Shown: in pieces, positions 42,916 through 51,185 of the stretch
Numbering within the stretch: the first letter of the stretch is position 1
Layout of the letters: every line of letters starts with the position of its first letter
Assembly: GCA_025997215.1 (NCBI GenBank)
Contig: BNUH01000009.1
Span: forward strand, 1-61,083
Reading direction: 5' to 3'
Origin: Clostridia bacterium
Lineage (GTDB): Bacteria > Bacillota_A > Clostridia > Christensenellales > Aristaeellaceae
Length of the DNA: 61,083 bases
Program-made: the position numbers and the translations under genes
Notes under the pieces: model-generated
What the model saw: the letters and a program-made list of their open reading frames with translations, nothing else
Told to the model about the DNA's origin: nothing
Databases searched by the model: none

Positions 42916-43722
42916 ATGCAGATAATATCAGCCTACGCTGAGGCGGGCCGCCTCAAAACCGAACGCCAACCCATAAAAACGCTGGTCTTGGCTGTGTTCG
43001 CGGGAATGGTCATAGCGCTTGGCGGCGCGGCGGCGAACACCGCCGCTTTCGCCGCCGATAATCCGTCGTCGGCTAGACTTGCCGCAGGGTTGATATTCCC
43101 GTTCGGCCTGGGTATTATAATGATACTGGGCCTGGAACTGTTCACCGGAAACTGCATGATCCCCATATCCATATTGGAAAAAAAGACCACCGCCGTGCGC
43201 ATGCTGCGCAACTGGGCGCTGGTATTCATGGGCAACTTCATCGGCGCGCTGCTGGCTGCCGTCGGGTGCGCTCTGTTCGGGCAGCTGGATTACTCGTCGG
43301 GTGCGCTGGCGGTGTATACCGTTAGGGCTGCGGTGGGTAAGTGCAGCCTGGGTTTCGGCGACGCCGTGGTGCGTGGGTTCTTCTGCAACGTGCTCGTGTG
43401 CGCGGGTGTGCTGTGCAGCCTGTCCGCCGCCGACACCGCCGGGAAGATACTCGGTGCGTATATCCCGGTGGCGCTGTTCGTGATATGCGGATTCGAGCAC
43501 AGCGTGGCGAATATGTACGGCATCCCCGCCGGACTGCTGGCGATGTCTGTGCCCAAGTATGCCGAGCTGGTGCAGGCGGCGGGCATCGACACCTCCGCGC
43601 TCACGTGGGGGAATTTTGTATGGAGGAATCTGATCCCGGTGACCGTCGGGAATATACTCGGCGGAGCGTTGCTGGGGATTGGGTTGAGGTTTGCGCATGA
43701 AAAAAGTATTGATCGCAGGTAA
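42916..43722 (+). CDS. Formate/nitrite transporter (FNT) family channel
   Basis: 268 residues, about six transmembrane segments with two inverted half-repeats. Signature residues include the ELFTGNCM loop and the central-pore His in CGFEHSVANMYGIPAG, typical of FocA/NirC/HSC proteins that move formate, nitrite or hydrosulfide. Which ion is carried cannot be read from the sequence. Formate is plausible in a fermenter with an Rnf complex. The start lies at the very edge of the toxin-antitoxin-like element. Its 3' end overlaps the C26 gene by 26 bases. Confidence 0.93.
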   Translation: MQIISAYAEAGRLKTERQPIKTLVLAVFAGMVIALGGAAANTAAFAADNPSSARLAAGLIFPFGLGIIMILGLELFTGNCMIPISILEKKTTAVRMLRNWALVFMGNFIGALLAAVGCALFGQLDYSSGALAVYTVRAAVGKCSLGFGDAVVRGFFCNVLVCAGVLCSLSAADTAGKILGAYIPVALFVICGFEHSVANMYGIPAGLLAMSVPKYAELVQAAGIDTSALTWGNFVWRNLIPVTVGNILGGALLGIGLRFAHEKSIDRR

Positions 43723-44350
43723 CATTAAGAATGGTGACGTCCAGGACTCGGTGCGGTTCATCAAGTGTGTTCGCGATGTCGGCGGATTGCCCGTTATAGG
43801 CGCGGCGCTTGAACCGTCGGACGCGGACGTCCTGGCCGATGAATTCGACTCGGTGATATTGACTGGAGGATTCGACATGCCGCCGGAAAAATACGGCCAG
43901 GCCGCGCACCGATCCAATAAGTACGACGATCCGCTGCGGGATCTGTCGGATGAGTGGCTAGCCCGCGCGTTCATGAGGCGCGGCAAGCGCGTAATGGGCA
44001 TCTGCCGTGGCTGCCAGGCCATCAACGTATACCTGGGTGGCACTCTGCACCAGCATCTGCCGGACGCGTTCGACCCGGTGTTATGGCACGCTAACAACCT
44101 GTACGGCAGACACAATGTTATGGTAACGGAAGGTTCGCGGCTGGCGTCGATCCTCGGCGCGGGTTCGCTCCGCGTCAACTCCAGCCATCATCAGGCTATC
44201 GATATGCCGGGCGATGGTCTGACCGTTTGCGCCGCCGCGTCCGATGGCGTAATCGAGGCTGCGGAAGGCGAGAATGTCCTGCTCATCCAATGGCATCCGG
44301 AATTTATGGATGGGGAGCATGCGGAATTGTTTCAGTGGATAGCTGGGTGA
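43697..44350 (+). CDS. Class I glutamine amidotransferase / gamma-glutamyl hydrolase (peptidase C26)
   Basis: 218 residues from ATG 43697, inside the end of the FNT gene, with GAGG upstream. It has the nucleophile Cys in GICRGCQAIN, LGGTLHQHLP, VNSSHHQAID and the His-Glu pair of IQWHPEF, as in PuuD-like hydrolases of gamma-glutamyl-GABA and similar amides. It has no synthetase domain, so hydrolysis is expected. The overlap with a channel gene suggests shared translation, though a common pathway is not evident. Confidence 0.88.
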   Translation: MKKVLIAGNIKNGDVQDSVRFIKCVRDVGGLPVIGAALEPSDADVLADEFDSVILTGGFDMPPEKYGQAAHRSNKYDDPLRDLSDEWLARAFMRRGKRVMGICRGCQAINVYLGGTLHQHLPDAFDPVLWHANNLYGRHNVMVTEGSRLASILGAGSLRVNSSHHQAIDMPGDGLTVCAAASDGVIEAAEGENVLLIQWHPEFMDGEHAELFQWIAG

Positions 44351-44393
44351 GGTTTACATATATTCCTCCAAAATGCAGGATGGATTGTCTTAC

Positions 44394-44422
44394 TTGCAAA
44401 TATGCAGTACCTTTGGTATAAT
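44394..44422 (+). promoter_or_regulatory. Promoter of the RpiR regulator gene
   Basis: TTGCAA (44394-44399), 17 bases, TATAAT (44417-44422), with AGGAGG and ATG 44471 downstream. Confidence 0.75.
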
Positions 44423-44470
44423 AACGAAGGACAATCGTCCCCATTTTGCACCCCTAGGAGGATCATCCTC

Positions 44471-45391
44471 ATGGAGCAGTTTCCCGACGTCCATATAGAA
44501 CCCCGCGTTGGCCGGACGGATGACCAACCGGATCGACAGGATCTCATCCGAAAGCTGAATCGATCCGGCAAGCGCTTATCCAAAGGCCATCGGCGGATCG
44601 CCGAATATATTGTCGAACACTACGAGCGCGCCGTATTCATGACCGCTTCGAAACTGGGCGAACAGGTGAGCATCAGCGAATCCACCGTCGTGCGCTTTGC
44701 GGCGGCGCTGGGTTATGACGGATACCCGCAGCTGCAGCGCGCGCTGCAGGAGTTGGTGCGCCACCGCCTGACCGCCGTACAGCGATTTGAAATGTCCGCC
44801 GATATGGATTCGTCGGAGGTTTTGCGCACCGTGCTCAAATCCGACATGCAGAACATCCGCCAGACGATCGAGGAGGTGGACGAGGGCGCGTTCAACGAGA
44901 TGGTCTCGCGCATACTCAACGCGCGGCACATATACGTGCTGGGCGTGCGCGCGGCCGCGCCGCTGGCTTCGTTTCTGGGATATTACCTAAGTTATTTGTT
45001 TGATCACGTCAGCGTGGCCGCGGCGGGCGTGCTGGATGTATTCGAGGGTATCGCGCGAATTGGAGCCGAGGATGTGCTCATAGGGATCAGCTTCCCGCGC
45101 TATTCGACAAGAACGCTGGAGGCGATGGAGTTCGCCAAATCTCGCGGCGCGCAGGTGGTCGCCATCACGGATGGGCCGATGTCGCCGCTGGCCGATATCG
45201 CATCGTTATGCTTGAACGCGCGCACGGATATGGCCTCGTTCGCGGATTCGCTGGCCGCGCCGCTCTCGCTGATCAACGCACTGATCGTTGCGCTGGGATT
45301 ACAGCGCAAGCAGGAGATGGGCTCGCATTTCCAGTTATTGGAAGATATATGGAACGCCTACCACGTATACACTGCCAAGGATAAATCGTGA
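44471..45391 (+). CDS. MurR/RpiR-family transcriptional regulator
   Basis: ATG 44471 is set by AGGAGG at about 44456 and gives MEQFPDVHIEP. An in-frame ATG at 44402 lies inside the promoter and is excluded. The 306-residue protein has an N-terminal HTH_6 domain (RLSKGHRRIAEYIVEHYERAVFMTASKLGEQVSISESTVVRFAAALGYDGYPQL) and a C-terminal SIS domain (ARHIYVLGVRAAAPLASFLGYYL, DVLIGISFPRYSTRTLEAM) that binds phosphosugars. It overlaps the next gene by four bases. Its effector is unknown. Sialic-acid or N-acetyl sugar phosphates are usual for the family. Confidence 0.9.
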   Translation: MEQFPDVHIEPRVGRTDDQPDRQDLIRKLNRSGKRLSKGHRRIAEYIVEHYERAVFMTASKLGEQVSISESTVVRFAAALGYDGYPQLQRALQELVRHRLTAVQRFEMSADMDSSEVLRTVLKSDMQNIRQTIEEVDEGAFNEMVSRILNARHIYVLGVRAAAPLASFLGYYLSYLFDHVSVAAAGVLDVFEGIARIGAEDVLIGISFPRYSTRTLEAMEFAKSRGAQVVAITDGPMSPLADIASLCLNARTDMASFADSLAAPLSLINALIVALGLQRKQEMGSHFQLLEDIWNAYHVYTAKDKS

Positions 45392-46653
45392 CAGTCGCCG
45401 TAATCGGCGGCGGTCCGGCGGGTATGACCGCCGCGATCCGCGCCGCCGAGAATGGCGCGCGGGTCGTCCTGTTCGAACGCGGCGAAAAGCTGGGCAAGAA
45501 GCTGTACATAACAGGCAAGGGCCGCTGCAACGTGACGAATACCGCCGATCCGGAGCGCACTCAAGCGCATATACAGCGCGGCGCGGCGTTCCTGCGTTCG
45601 GCTTTGGCCTCGTTTGACCAGCGGGCGCTGCGGGATTGGCTGGCGCGGCTGAGCGTGCACACCGTCGAAGAACGCGGCGGCCGGGTATTCCCCGCAAGCC
45701 AGAAGGCCAGCGACATTACTCGCGCGTTGGCGGGTGAATTGGGCCGTTTGCGCGTCGAAGTCCGGCTGAACGCGCGCGTTCAGTCGATCGAGACGGATAC
45801 CCATGGGGTTTGCGGGGTTACGCTGACGGACGGGAGACGTGTTGATTGTGACGCTGTTGTCATCGCGGCGGGCGGGATGAGTTATTCCGCGACGGGCTCG
45901 ACGGGCGATGGTTATCGCTTGGCGGAATTGCTGGGGCACACGATCGTCAAACCACAGCCCGCGCTCGTGCCGCTCGTATCCAACGCCGTATGGGTTCACG
46001 CGCTGCAAGGATTGACCCTGCGAAACGTGACGATACACGCCCAGCTTAACGGCAGGCGTTTTTTTGATGAGCAGGGCGAGCTGCTGCTCACCCACTTTGG
46101 GTTATCCGGCCCGCTCGCTTTGACATTATCCAGCAAAATCCCCGACGGTGCGCCATGGGATACCGCCGTCGTGACCATCGACCTGAAGCCGGGCATGACG
46201 CCTGAAGAGATAGACGCGCGCCTCGTCCGAGAGCTGAACGAGAACCCAAGACGCCAGCTCGCGACGCTCCTGACGAACTGGCTCCCGGAACGTCTCGCCC
46301 ATACGCTCCCCGAACGGTGCGGCGTCGTTGCCGAAACGATGGCTGCGCGCGTCACTCGCGAGGATCGTCAACGGCTGGCCGCCATCCTGAAGGGTCTGCC
46401 CATTCCCGTTAGCGGTACGCGCGGATTTGACGAGGCTGTCATTACGCGCGGCGGGATTAATCTTAAAGAGGTCGATCCAAAGACGATGCGCTCCAAGCTC
46501 GTGAACGGGCTGTACTTCGCAGGCGAGACGCTGGACGCGGACGCGCTGACAGGCGGATTCAACCTGCAGATAGCGTTCGCGACGGGGCATCAAGCGGGGC
46601 GAGGCGCTGTCATTTATGCGGATCATCGGATGGCGGCTGTTGAAGGGGAATAA
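45388..46653 (+). CDS. BaiN/HI0933-family NAD(P)/FAD-dependent oxidoreductase
   Basis: 421 residues beginning at GTG 45388, which overlaps the regulator's stop (GTGA). It has the dinucleotide motif VIGGGPAGMTAA, the family hallmark KLYITGKGRCNVTN, an internal GGMSYSATGSTGDGY, and the C-terminal FAD loop LTGGFNLQIAFATGHQAG. Relatives reduce flavin-linked substrates, and BaiN acts in bile-acid dehydroxylation, but most are of unknown substrate. The 3' end runs 44 bases into the convergent holin-like gene, so the two cannot be separated by a terminator there. Confidence 0.9.
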   Translation: MTVAVIGGGPAGMTAAIRAAENGARVVLFERGEKLGKKLYITGKGRCNVTNTADPERTQAHIQRGAAFLRSALASFDQRALRDWLARLSVHTVEERGGRVFPASQKASDITRALAGELGRLRVEVRLNARVQSIETDTHGVCGVTLTDGRRVDCDAVVIAAGGMSYSATGSTGDGYRLAELLGHTIVKPQPALVPLVSNAVWVHALQGLTLRNVTIHAQLNGRRFFDEQGELLLTHFGLSGPLALTLSSKIPDGAPWDTAVVTIDLKPGMTPEEIDARLVRELNENPRRQLATLLTNWLPERLAHTLPERCGVVAETMAARVTREDRQRLAAILKGLPIPVSGTRGFDEAVITRGGINLKEVDPKTMRSKLVNGLYFAGETLDADALTGGFNLQIAFATGHQAGRGAVIYADHRMAAVEGE

Positions 46654-46936
46654 TCGCCGCGCCGCCGAGCTGCTTGCCGATTACATTTGCGATGAAGTCC
46701 AGGAATTGAGGCCCGATCCAGCCGCTGATCCCCGCGAACGCGAACGCTAGATCACGGCCGACGTGCAGCGCGCGCGTGACAAAGAATACGATTATCCCGG
46801 CGAATGCCGAGATCATGCACCCGCTTAGCAGCCGTATCGTCTCACCCGGGAAGCTGCCGCGGCTGCGCAGGTGACGCGCGCACGCGCCCAGTATGGCGAG
46901 CAGAGCATACCATAGGATTGTCAGAATGTCGCTCAT
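46610..46936 (-). CDS. Holin-like small membrane protein
   Basis: 108 residues with three hydrophobic segments (ILTILWYALLAILGAC, LLSGCMISAFAGIIVFFVTRAL, DLAFAFAGISGWIGPQFLDFIANVIG) and a polar C-terminus. The last segment with G-I-S-G-W-I-G-P resembles phage LydA-type holins (GYIGP). It overlaps the upstream sensor-like gene by ATGA and the convergent flavoprotein gene by 44 bases. Without phage genes around it, a domesticated pore or membrane partner of the sensor-like protein is likely. Confidence 0.55.
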   Translation of the reverse strand: MSDILTILWYALLAILGACARHLRSRGSFPGETIRLLSGCMISAFAGIIVFFVTRALHVGRDLAFAFAGISGWIGPQFLDFIANVIGKQLGGAAIIPLQQPPSDDPHK

Positions 46937-47724
46937 GGGCGCGCACCCTCATCCTCGCTTTTAACCGAGCGCGGGTTGATGCGTGCGTTAATCCGGCCGA
47001 GTATGGCGATCAAGCCAATATTAAGAATGGTGGTCAGGATCACCAGCGCTATGATCGCGCGGTTTATGCCGTCGAATACGTGCACTTGCAAGCTCATCTC
47101 GCTAACGCCGATGACCATCAGATAACGGCTTGGCTGGCCGCTGACCATGGGTGCCCAACGAAAATACAGATAAACCAGCCGCTCGGTCTGCGCACCGTCG
47201 GCACCCGTGCCCTCATAACGGATGGCAAGTTCGCCGTGCTCATTCTGGGCGACCGCGTCGCGGAATACCGCGCTGTCAAACGGATTGATTGCCAGTTCGA
47301 ACGTGTTAAAGCTGCGCGCACTCACCATCTCATAGCCCCAGCGGTTCGTGCTTGCGCTATCCTGAGATTCGACATAAGCCGCCGCGAATGTCATCTCCCG
47401 CCTATCCAGCAATTCCGCGCTGTTGACAATGTGGGATCTGTATGAATGGGGGTCGGATATCCAGTCAGCGCCTTGCCCCAGCGCACGCAGGGATTGATCC
47501 GCGACAAGATTCAGATCCTGCTTTATATCGATGCGCAGTTCGGTCAGCAGCGCATCGTTGCCGGCCTTGAACATCTCGATGAACGTTGTGACAAATATAA
47601 CCATCGCCAGCAGAGGCAGCAGGAATACATACCTAAATGCCTGCTTGCGTATCATTTTTTCTATTGGAAAGCGACGGATGGAGCTTAGTATTCCGCCCAG
47701 CGAAAACCTTCTCTTTACAGGCAT
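46933..47724 (-). CDS. Membrane protein with extracellular sensor-like domain
   Basis: 263 residues: a basic start (KRRF..RRFPIEKMIRKQ), first membrane helix (about 32-52), an outside domain of about 165 residues with LSARG-like helices and beta strands (NTFELAINPFDSAVFRDAV, RLVYLYFRWAPMVSG), a second helix (RAIIALVILTTILNIGLIAIL) and a short charged tail. The layout resembles a dCACHE/PAS-like signalling receptor without an output domain. The next gene, a holin-like membrane protein, is co-translated by an ATGA overlap. Function unknown. Confidence 0.7.
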   Translation of the reverse strand: MPVKRRFSLGGILSSIRRFPIEKMIRKQAFRYVFLLPLLAMVIFVTTFIEMFKAGNDALLTELRIDIKQDLNLVADQSLRALGQGADWISDPHSYRSHIVNSAELLDRREMTFAAAYVESQDSASTNRWGYEMVSARSFNTFELAINPFDSAVFRDAVAQNEHGELAIRYEGTGADGAQTERLVYLYFRWAPMVSGQPSRYLMVIGVSEMSLQVHVFDGINRAIIALVILTTILNIGLIAILGRINARINPRSVKSEDEGARP

Positions 47725-47888
47725 ACGTTACACCCTTTCAGACTTGCGCATACATAGCCATAATAGTATATGCTGTGAATCTCAATCTGTGAGTGTATGA
47801 GATATCAGACATATTCTATACTGTTCATACATATATATTAATGCGGTATGAGAGCCGCTGAATACAAAAATTATCGGAGGTTACCTAT

Positions 47889-48428
47889 ATGAGAAACTAC
47901 CTGCACACTCTCTTGACATACGCCGCCAATGGGAGTATCCTCTATTTACCGCAGAATTCGTCGAATGGAGGGACAAGCATGCAGCTCAAAGGTATTGATC
48001 TGGCGAATAGTTTGCTTACATACCTGTTTGCGCGGCGTAAGACCGCGAAGAAGGGCGATTTGCAGTTGCTAATGTTTATGGTTAGTCAAGGTTATTATCA
48101 TGCAACAGGTACCGATTTGCTTACGGAGAGGTTCGATGAGACAGACGGCGGACCTGTTTTGCCGTCCGTTGAATACTACGACCAATTAAAGCGCTCAGCA
48201 AAGGTATTACGCTTTTATCGCGATGATGAAGATCAACTAATCTATCTGGCTAACGAAGTTATGGATCCTCAGGATTGCTTGCAGTCGATCATACAAACTC
48301 AATGCGATAGCTATATACGTTCGCCAAGAGCGTATATAAAGGCACATGGCAAATCCTTTGCTTCATACCAACAGCCCATATCAACTAATGAGGGAATACC
48401 GCCTATTCTTGAAAAAGCGGCATCATAG
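47889..48428 (+). CDS. Panacea (DUF4065)-like antitoxin candidate
   Basis: Up to 179 residues. The segment LKGIDLANSLLTYLFARRKTA, then GDLQLLMFMVSQGYYHATGTDLL..FDETDGGPVLPSVEYYDQL, follows the Panacea/SocA/GepA pattern (ANYLL, LQKLLYYAQGYYLA, GPVVP). Two starts have ribosome sites: ATG 47889 (GGAGG at 47876) and ATG 47980 (GGAGGG), the latter beginning exactly at the domain. Panacea proteins neutralise unrelated toxins, some of them small membrane proteins. The next gene encodes such a membrane protein on the same strand. The match is divergent and needs profile confirmation. Confidence 0.6.
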   Translation: MRNYLHTLLTYAANGSILYLPQNSSNGGTSMQLKGIDLANSLLTYLFARRKTAKKGDLQLLMFMVSQGYYHATGTDLLTERFDETDGGPVLPSVEYYDQLKRSAKVLRFYRDDEDQLIYLANEVMDPQDCLQSIIQTQCDSYIRSPRAYIKAHGKSFASYQQPISTNEGIPPILEKAAS

Positions 48429-48464
48429 CCTTCTGGCTAACTATATGTGGAGGGATGTTAGCGC

Positions 48465-48755
48465 ATGATGCCTGACAGCAGCAGCAACTCAAGGGTTGTG
48501 CGAAAACCTGGAGATCAAGCGGTGCTCAACGGTCAAGAGCAGGCTATGGTAATAGATGCTAAGACTCGGCGGATTGTAGCGATTATTCTGGTTAGCGTTA
48601 TCGGTGTAGTAATTATTGCCATAATATTCGCATACTTCCTGATACCAGATCAGCGCGACCGTATATTGACTGGGTTAATTGGCTTTACTACAAGCCTGAT
48701 TGGTAGTTTTGCAGGCGCGTTTGCGAGTAGATTTGTAAGTCCAAAGGATAAGTGA
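48465..48755 (+). CDS. Small two-helix membrane protein (candidate toxin partner)
   Basis: 96 residues with a 35-residue polar start, a first helix of about 24 residues (IVAIILVSVIGVVIIAIIFAYFLI), a short loop PDQRDR and a second helix (LTGLIGFTTSLIGSFAGAFASRF). GGAGGG lies before ATG 48465. It follows the Panacea-like gene by 36 bases and ends at a terminator, so the two form a small operon. In known Panacea loci a membrane-active peptide is one of the toxin types. No sequence family is recognised, so this assignment rests on context. Confidence 0.55.
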   Translation: MMPDSSSNSRVVRKPGDQAVLNGQEQAMVIDAKTRRIVAIILVSVIGVVIIAIIFAYFLIPDQRDRILTGLIGFTTSLIGSFAGAFASRFVSPKDK

Positions 48756-48773
48756 GTGCAGTAAGTTTATATA

Positions 48774-48812
48774 GGGGTTACTGAGAGTCTCGGTAACCCC
48801 TTGTCTATTATT
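48774..48812. terminator. Bidirectional terminator
   Basis: GGGGTTACTGAG and CTCGGTAACCCC pair (one T-G) around AGT, followed by TTGTCTATTATT. It closes the Panacea-like operon and faces the end of the convergent dehydratase gene. Confidence 0.8.
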
Positions 48813-48813
48813 G

Positions 48814-50025
48814 TCACGCCTTAACGCTGGTTCCATCCGGCAGCCGTGACAGCAGCCACTCGGGTTGACTGGCGTCGCAGGGGAACTTAGCCGCGGCCTT
48901 CTCGTCCATGTCGATACCCCAGCCCGGCTTGTCGTTAGCCCAGGCCATGCCGCCCTTGATGTGCGCCATGCCCTGGAATACCTCCTGTACGCGCGGATCG
49001 GTCTCCATGCCGCACCATTCCTGAATGCCGAAGTTGGGCGTCGTCAAATCCAGGTGCACGTTGGCCATGTGGCCGATGGGCGATACGTCGCCCGGGCCGT
49101 GCCACGCCGTCCTGACGCCAAACAACGCGCACTGTGCCGCAAGTTCGCGCGCGGGGGTCGCGCCGCCGATTTGGGAGATGTGGCAGCGGATGTAGTCGAT
49201 CCAGCGATTCTGGATGAGCGGTATCCACTCCATCGGGTTGTTGAATAACTCGCCCATGGCCAGCGGTACGGCGGCCGCATCCCGCAGCTTTGGCCACCAA
49301 TGCCCCTGCTCCGGCGACAGTGCGTCCTCAAGGAAGAACAGCCGGTACGGTTCAAGCTGCTTGATCAGCCACATAGCATCAACAGGCGTGAGCCGTTCGT
49401 GAACGTCGTGCAGCAGCTCTACCTCCTCGCCGAACGTCGCGCGAACATGCTCGAATAACTTCGGCACACCGCGCATGTAGCTCAACGCGTCGAAATATGT
49501 GCCGGGCCGCGTGTTTTCTGGAGAATTCAAGAACCGCGTCTTTCCGCCGTATCCGCCGAACTGACAGCGGATATACTGGTATCCTTGATCCAAATAACCC
49601 TGGATGCGTTCGTCTAATTGGTCGAACGTCGCGCCGTCGGCGTGGCGGTACACAGGCACGGCGTCGCGGCATTTACCGCCCCACAGCTTCCAGACAGGCG
49701 CACTCAGTGACTTGCCCAGAATATCCCAGAAAGCCATGTCGCAGCCGCTGATGGCATTGTTGAGCACCGGGCCGTTGCGCCAGTAGCTGCTGTTCATCAT
49801 CACCTGGAAGTTGTCCTGCACGTTGGTTGCGTCGCGGCCGATGAGCAGCTGCTTCATATATACTTCGATGGCCGTGACGACGGCCTTGTGCCGCTGTGTG
49901 AACGTCGCGCAGCCCAGCCCGAATAACCCCGGTTGGTTGGTGTCGATGCGCACAACGATCAAGTTGGAACCCTTCTGAGGTGCGGTCTCAATGGCGCGTA
50001 CGTCGGTGACGCGGATTTCAGCCAT
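48814..50025 (-). CDS. Mannonate dehydratase / RspA-like enolase-superfamily protein
   Basis: Start ATG 50025 (MAEIRVTDVRAIE), chosen for AAGGAGG in front. An in-frame ATG at 50061 lacks a site. The 403-residue protein fits the ManD/RspA subgroup: capping domain with VYRHADGA, the loop YIRCQFGGYGG, metal ligands in LLHDVHERL, FFLEDALSP and LAMGELFNN, the IGG strand, and the His of WHGPGDVSPIGH. ManD enzymes convert D-mannonate (or D-gluconate, less well) to 2-keto-3-deoxygluconate. Its gene follows the SDR at 50027 with a gap of one base, which fits hexuronate use (inference). Confidence 0.9.
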   Translation of the reverse strand: MAEIRVTDVRAIETAPQKGSNLIVVRIDTNQPGLFGLGCATFTQRHKAVVTAIEVYMKQLLIGRDATNVQDNFQVMMNSSYWRNGPVLNNAISGCDMAFWDILGKSLSAPVWKLWGGKCRDAVPVYRHADGATFDQLDERIQGYLDQGYQYIRCQFGGYGGKTRFLNSPENTRPGTYFDALSYMRGVPKLFEHVRATFGEEVELLHDVHERLTPVDAMWLIKQLEPYRLFFLEDALSPEQGHWWPKLRDAAAVPLAMGELFNNPMEWIPLIQNRWIDYIRCHISQIGGATPARELAAQCALFGVRTAWHGPGDVSPIGHMANVHLDLTTPNFGIQEWCGMETDPRVQEVFQGMAHIKGGMAWANDKPGWGIDMDEKAAAKFPCDASQPEWLLSRLPDGTSVKA

Positions 50026-50026
50026 G

Positions 50027-50920
50027 TTAATCCTCCTTGATTCCGTTGGATTCTGTGACAATGCGGTCGTAATGCCGCTTAGTCCAGGCCGGGTTGACGA
50101 TGTGCGCCTCGGCCCAACCTTCGGGCGGTCCGGATAATATCAAGCCGCCGTCCACTCGGATCGTGGTGCCCGTGATGTACGACGCCTTATCCGACGCCAG
50201 GAACGCGATCAGCTCGCCGTTGTCGCGTGGCGTACCCTGGCGGCCCAACGGGATGGCGCTCTCGACCGGGTACCATGCCGGCTGGCCCGGCTGCGCCTGT
50301 GGGCGCGGACGCGGCGGCCTCACACGCGTGGCGCCCGGCGCGACGCAGTTCACGCGGATGCCGTGCGGCGCGAGGTCCAGCGCGATGGACTGGCACGAGC
50401 GGTTGATGGCAGCCTTCAAGCCGCCGTATATGACGTCGTCCGCGTAAGCGCGTTCGCCGCGCGTGGACGTGATGAAGAATATGTTGCCTTTCACTCCGTC
50501 GCGGACCATGTGACGCGCCGCCGCGCCCGCCAGCAGCAGGTATCCCGCGAAGTCGATGGTCATCATCTCGCTGATCTCTTCGGGCGTGACGGTTAGGATG
50601 CTATGCCGCGCGTCCTTGGCCGCGTTGCATACCATCACATCCAGATGGCCGAAGGCTTCATGCGCCTCGCCGACCAGCCGCTCGGCGGTGCCGATATCCT
50701 GAAAATGCGCCTCGTATACGAGACATTTGCGGCCTAAGGCCTCGACGTCGGCGCGCGTCTGCTCCGCGCCTTCGGGGTTGCGGTTGTAGGTGACAGCCAC
50801 GTCGTACCCGTGTTCGGCGAGCACGATGGCGATGCCTTGGCCAATACCGCTGGAGCCGCCGGTGATCAGGGCGGTCTTTTGGACTTTGGTTGGTGCTGAA
50901 GATTGCGGCGTTGGATTCAC
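50027..50920 (-). CDS. Short-chain dehydrogenase/reductase beside the mannonate dehydratase
   Basis: GTG 50920 is chosen as start because GGGAGG lies eight bases upstream. In-frame ATGs further out lie in the promoter. The 297-residue SDR has the intact motifs TGGSSGIG, CNAAKD, catalytic Ser in FITSTRGE and Tyr/Lys in YGGLKAA, with TGTTIRVDGG at the end. Paired with a ManD-like dehydratase, a fructuronate/mannonate-type oxidoreductase role is plausible. The first gene of a two-gene operon with promoter at 50969-50997. Confidence 0.9.
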   Translation of the reverse strand: MNPTPQSSAPTKVQKTALITGGSSGIGQGIAIVLAEHGYDVAVTYNRNPEGAEQTRADVEALGRKCLVYEAHFQDIGTAERLVGEAHEAFGHLDVMVCNAAKDARHSILTVTPEEISEMMTIDFAGYLLLAGAAARHMVRDGVKGNIFFITSTRGERAYADDVIYGGLKAAINRSCQSIALDLAPHGIRVNCVAPGATRVRPPRPRPQAQPGQPAWYPVESAIPLGRQGTPRDNGELIAFLASDKASYITGTTIRVDGGLILSGPPEGWAEAHIVNPAWTKRHYDRIVTESNGIKED

Positions 50921-50968
50921 GGAGCGTACCTCCCAAGTTATTTGAATATGAGGAACGTACTGTCTGGC

Positions 50969-50997
50969 AGTATACCGCATTTTATATGAAGGATCAA
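50969..50997 (-). promoter_or_regulatory. Promoter of the SDR-dehydratase operon
   Basis: Minus strand: TTGATC (50992-50997), 17 bases, TATACT (50969-50974). TACTG..CAGTA (50959-50973) overlaps the -10 region as a small inverted repeat. Confidence 0.6.
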
Positions 50998-51115
50998 CAG
51001 CATCACGCGGACGCATTATCGCGCCGCATGTTCACAAATTTCCATGCGCGGGCAGAATAAACGGGGCATCTGCGCCGATTCATCCCGCCTTCTGCAAAAA
51101 ATTTCGAAAAATGTG

Positions 51116-51144
51116 TTGACAGATTGTGGCTGAAGTGTTATCCT
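51116..51144 (+). promoter_or_regulatory. Strong promoter of the gene at 51186
   Basis: TTGACA (51116-51121), 17 bases, TATCCT (51139-51144), with AGGAGGGG before ATG 51186: signals of a highly expressed gene. Confidence 0.75.
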
Positions 51145-51185
51145 ATGCATGAAACTTCACCACAACATTAACAGGAGGGGAAACT

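Noticed and set aside
42928..44178. A 416-codon minus-strand frame across the FNT and C26 genes
   Set aside because: It is opposite two well-supported overlapping genes, has no family match and no ribosome site.
45358..46095. A 245-codon minus-strand frame opposite the BaiN-like gene
   Set aside because: The plus-strand gene has the full family signature. The minus frame is a GC-rich shadow.
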